A stretch of 15,218 nt of DNA from Deltaproteobacteria bacterium. GTDB taxonomy: Bacteria; Desulfobacterota; DSM-4660; Desulfatiglandales; Desulfatiglandaceae. Below, in pieces: positions 14,901 to 15,218 of the stretch (its first letter is position 1; each line of letters begins with the position of its first letter). Location of the stretch: positions 1 through 15,218 of the forward strand of contig JABGPV010000118.1 of assembly GCA_018644785.1 (NCBI GenBank), written 5' to 3'. The position numbers and the translations under genes are program-made. The notes under the pieces were generated by a model. It was not told the origin of the DNA. It searched no databases and saw only the letters and a program-made list of their open reading frames with translations.

Positions 14901-15218
14901 TCAAGGCAATCGCCGAAAACGGGTCTGATTAAGCGTCAACTCAATTCCCATGAGCAGAAGGGCTCCCAGTGCGGCCCACAGAAACATCTCGTTTCGATGT
15001 TCAAATTTTTTGATTTTTCGGGTGGTGGTTTCAAGTTTGTTGATGTCGCTGTATATCCGTTCCAAAGAGTCGGTGTCCGTAGCCCGGTAATACTGCGCGC
15101 CGGTCATTTGGGCCACCCGTTTCAATGTTTTTTCATCGATATCCACCTTGGCGCGGACAATTTTTCTGTTGCCGAACTGATCGGTAATGGGTACGGGCAC
15201 TTCACCCCGGGAGCCGGC
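14901..15218 (-). CDS. batA: BatA vWA protein, C-terminal end (5' end outside window)
   Basis: The frame is open from the window edge (15218) to a TGA at 14901-14903, about 105 codons. The sequence has DQFG, VDIDEKTLKRVAQMTGAQYYRATDTDSLERIYSDI and a C-terminal membrane helix (about FLWAALGALLLMGIELTL) ending RFRRLP, which is the standard end of BatA after its vWA domain. The vWA MIDAS residues lie outside the window. It sits 27 bases upstream of batB-batC in the same direction, the expected first of the vWA pair. The operon's promoter and any moxR or DUF58 genes, usual upstream neighbours, are not visible. Confidence 0.9.
   Translation of the reverse strand, partial: AGSRGEVPVPITDQFGNRKIVRAKVDIDEKTLKRVAQMTGAQYYRATDTDSLERIYSDINKLETTTRKIKKFEHRNEMFLWAALGALLLMGIELTLNQTRFRRLP

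Noticed and set aside
1..15218. CRISPR array, integrase, transposase or phage genes
   Set aside because: I found no regularly spaced repeats and no protein with integrase, transposase or phage motifs; the only mobility hint is the tRNA-Cys duplication.

Overview
The window looks like chromosomal DNA of an anaerobic deltaproteobacterium, most likely a sulfate reducer of the Desulfobacterota. This is an inference from gene content: an LL-diaminopimelate aminotransferase (DapL) lysine route beside dapA and dapB, a short transaldolase/fructose-6-phosphate aldolase, a Bat (aerotolerance) operon, and a secreted protein of a style I associate with this group. No single marker fixes the genus.

Positions 1-4308 (+ strand) hold housekeeping genes in one close-packed row: the 3' end of dapA, dapB, an aminotransferase best read as dapL, folK, a small membrane-anchored YHS/TRASH-like protein, a transaldolase-family gene (fsa/tal) and a secreted lytic transglycosylase with a DUF4124 domain. 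DapA, DapB and DapL together make LL-diaminopimelate from aspartate semialdehyde and pyruvate without the succinylase branch. A 26-bp perfect palindrome containing the dapB stop codon separates dapB from dapL. An extended -10 promoter probably gives fsa its own start.

Positions 4309-6065 are the most unusual part. A good sigma-70 promoter drives tRNA-Gly(GCC) and tRNA-Cys(GCA), followed by a strong terminator. Next comes one AT-richer gene for a secreted protein of unknown function (346 aa). Directly after its stop codon lies a second, degenerate copy of the tRNA-Cys together with a near-identical copy of the terminator. The secreted-protein gene is therefore framed by direct repeats of 'tRNA-Cys plus terminator', as expected of a small cargo inserted at, or captured by duplication of, a tRNA locus. 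The degenerate tRNA copy has lost part of its D arm and its CCA end, and its anticodon position reads UCA.

Positions 6066-15218 (- strand) form one apparent operon, read from high to low coordinates: batA (5' end outside the window), a batB-batC fusion, batD, batE, an HtrA/Do-type periplasmic protease, and an 832-aa secreted protein that fuses an S41 peptidase with PDZ domain to a class-C-beta-lactamase-like serine hydrolase. Spacers are 27 nt, a 1-nt overlap, 33, 15 and 31 nt, with good ribosome binding sites and no terminator between genes. All products are predicted to sit in or outside the inner membrane, so the operon looks like an envelope module: a vWA/TPR membrane complex (BatA/B/C/D/E) with two periplasmic proteolytic enzymes. 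It converges on the secreted-protein gene, and the duplicated terminator at 6001-6040 has U-tracts on both strands and can end both transcripts.
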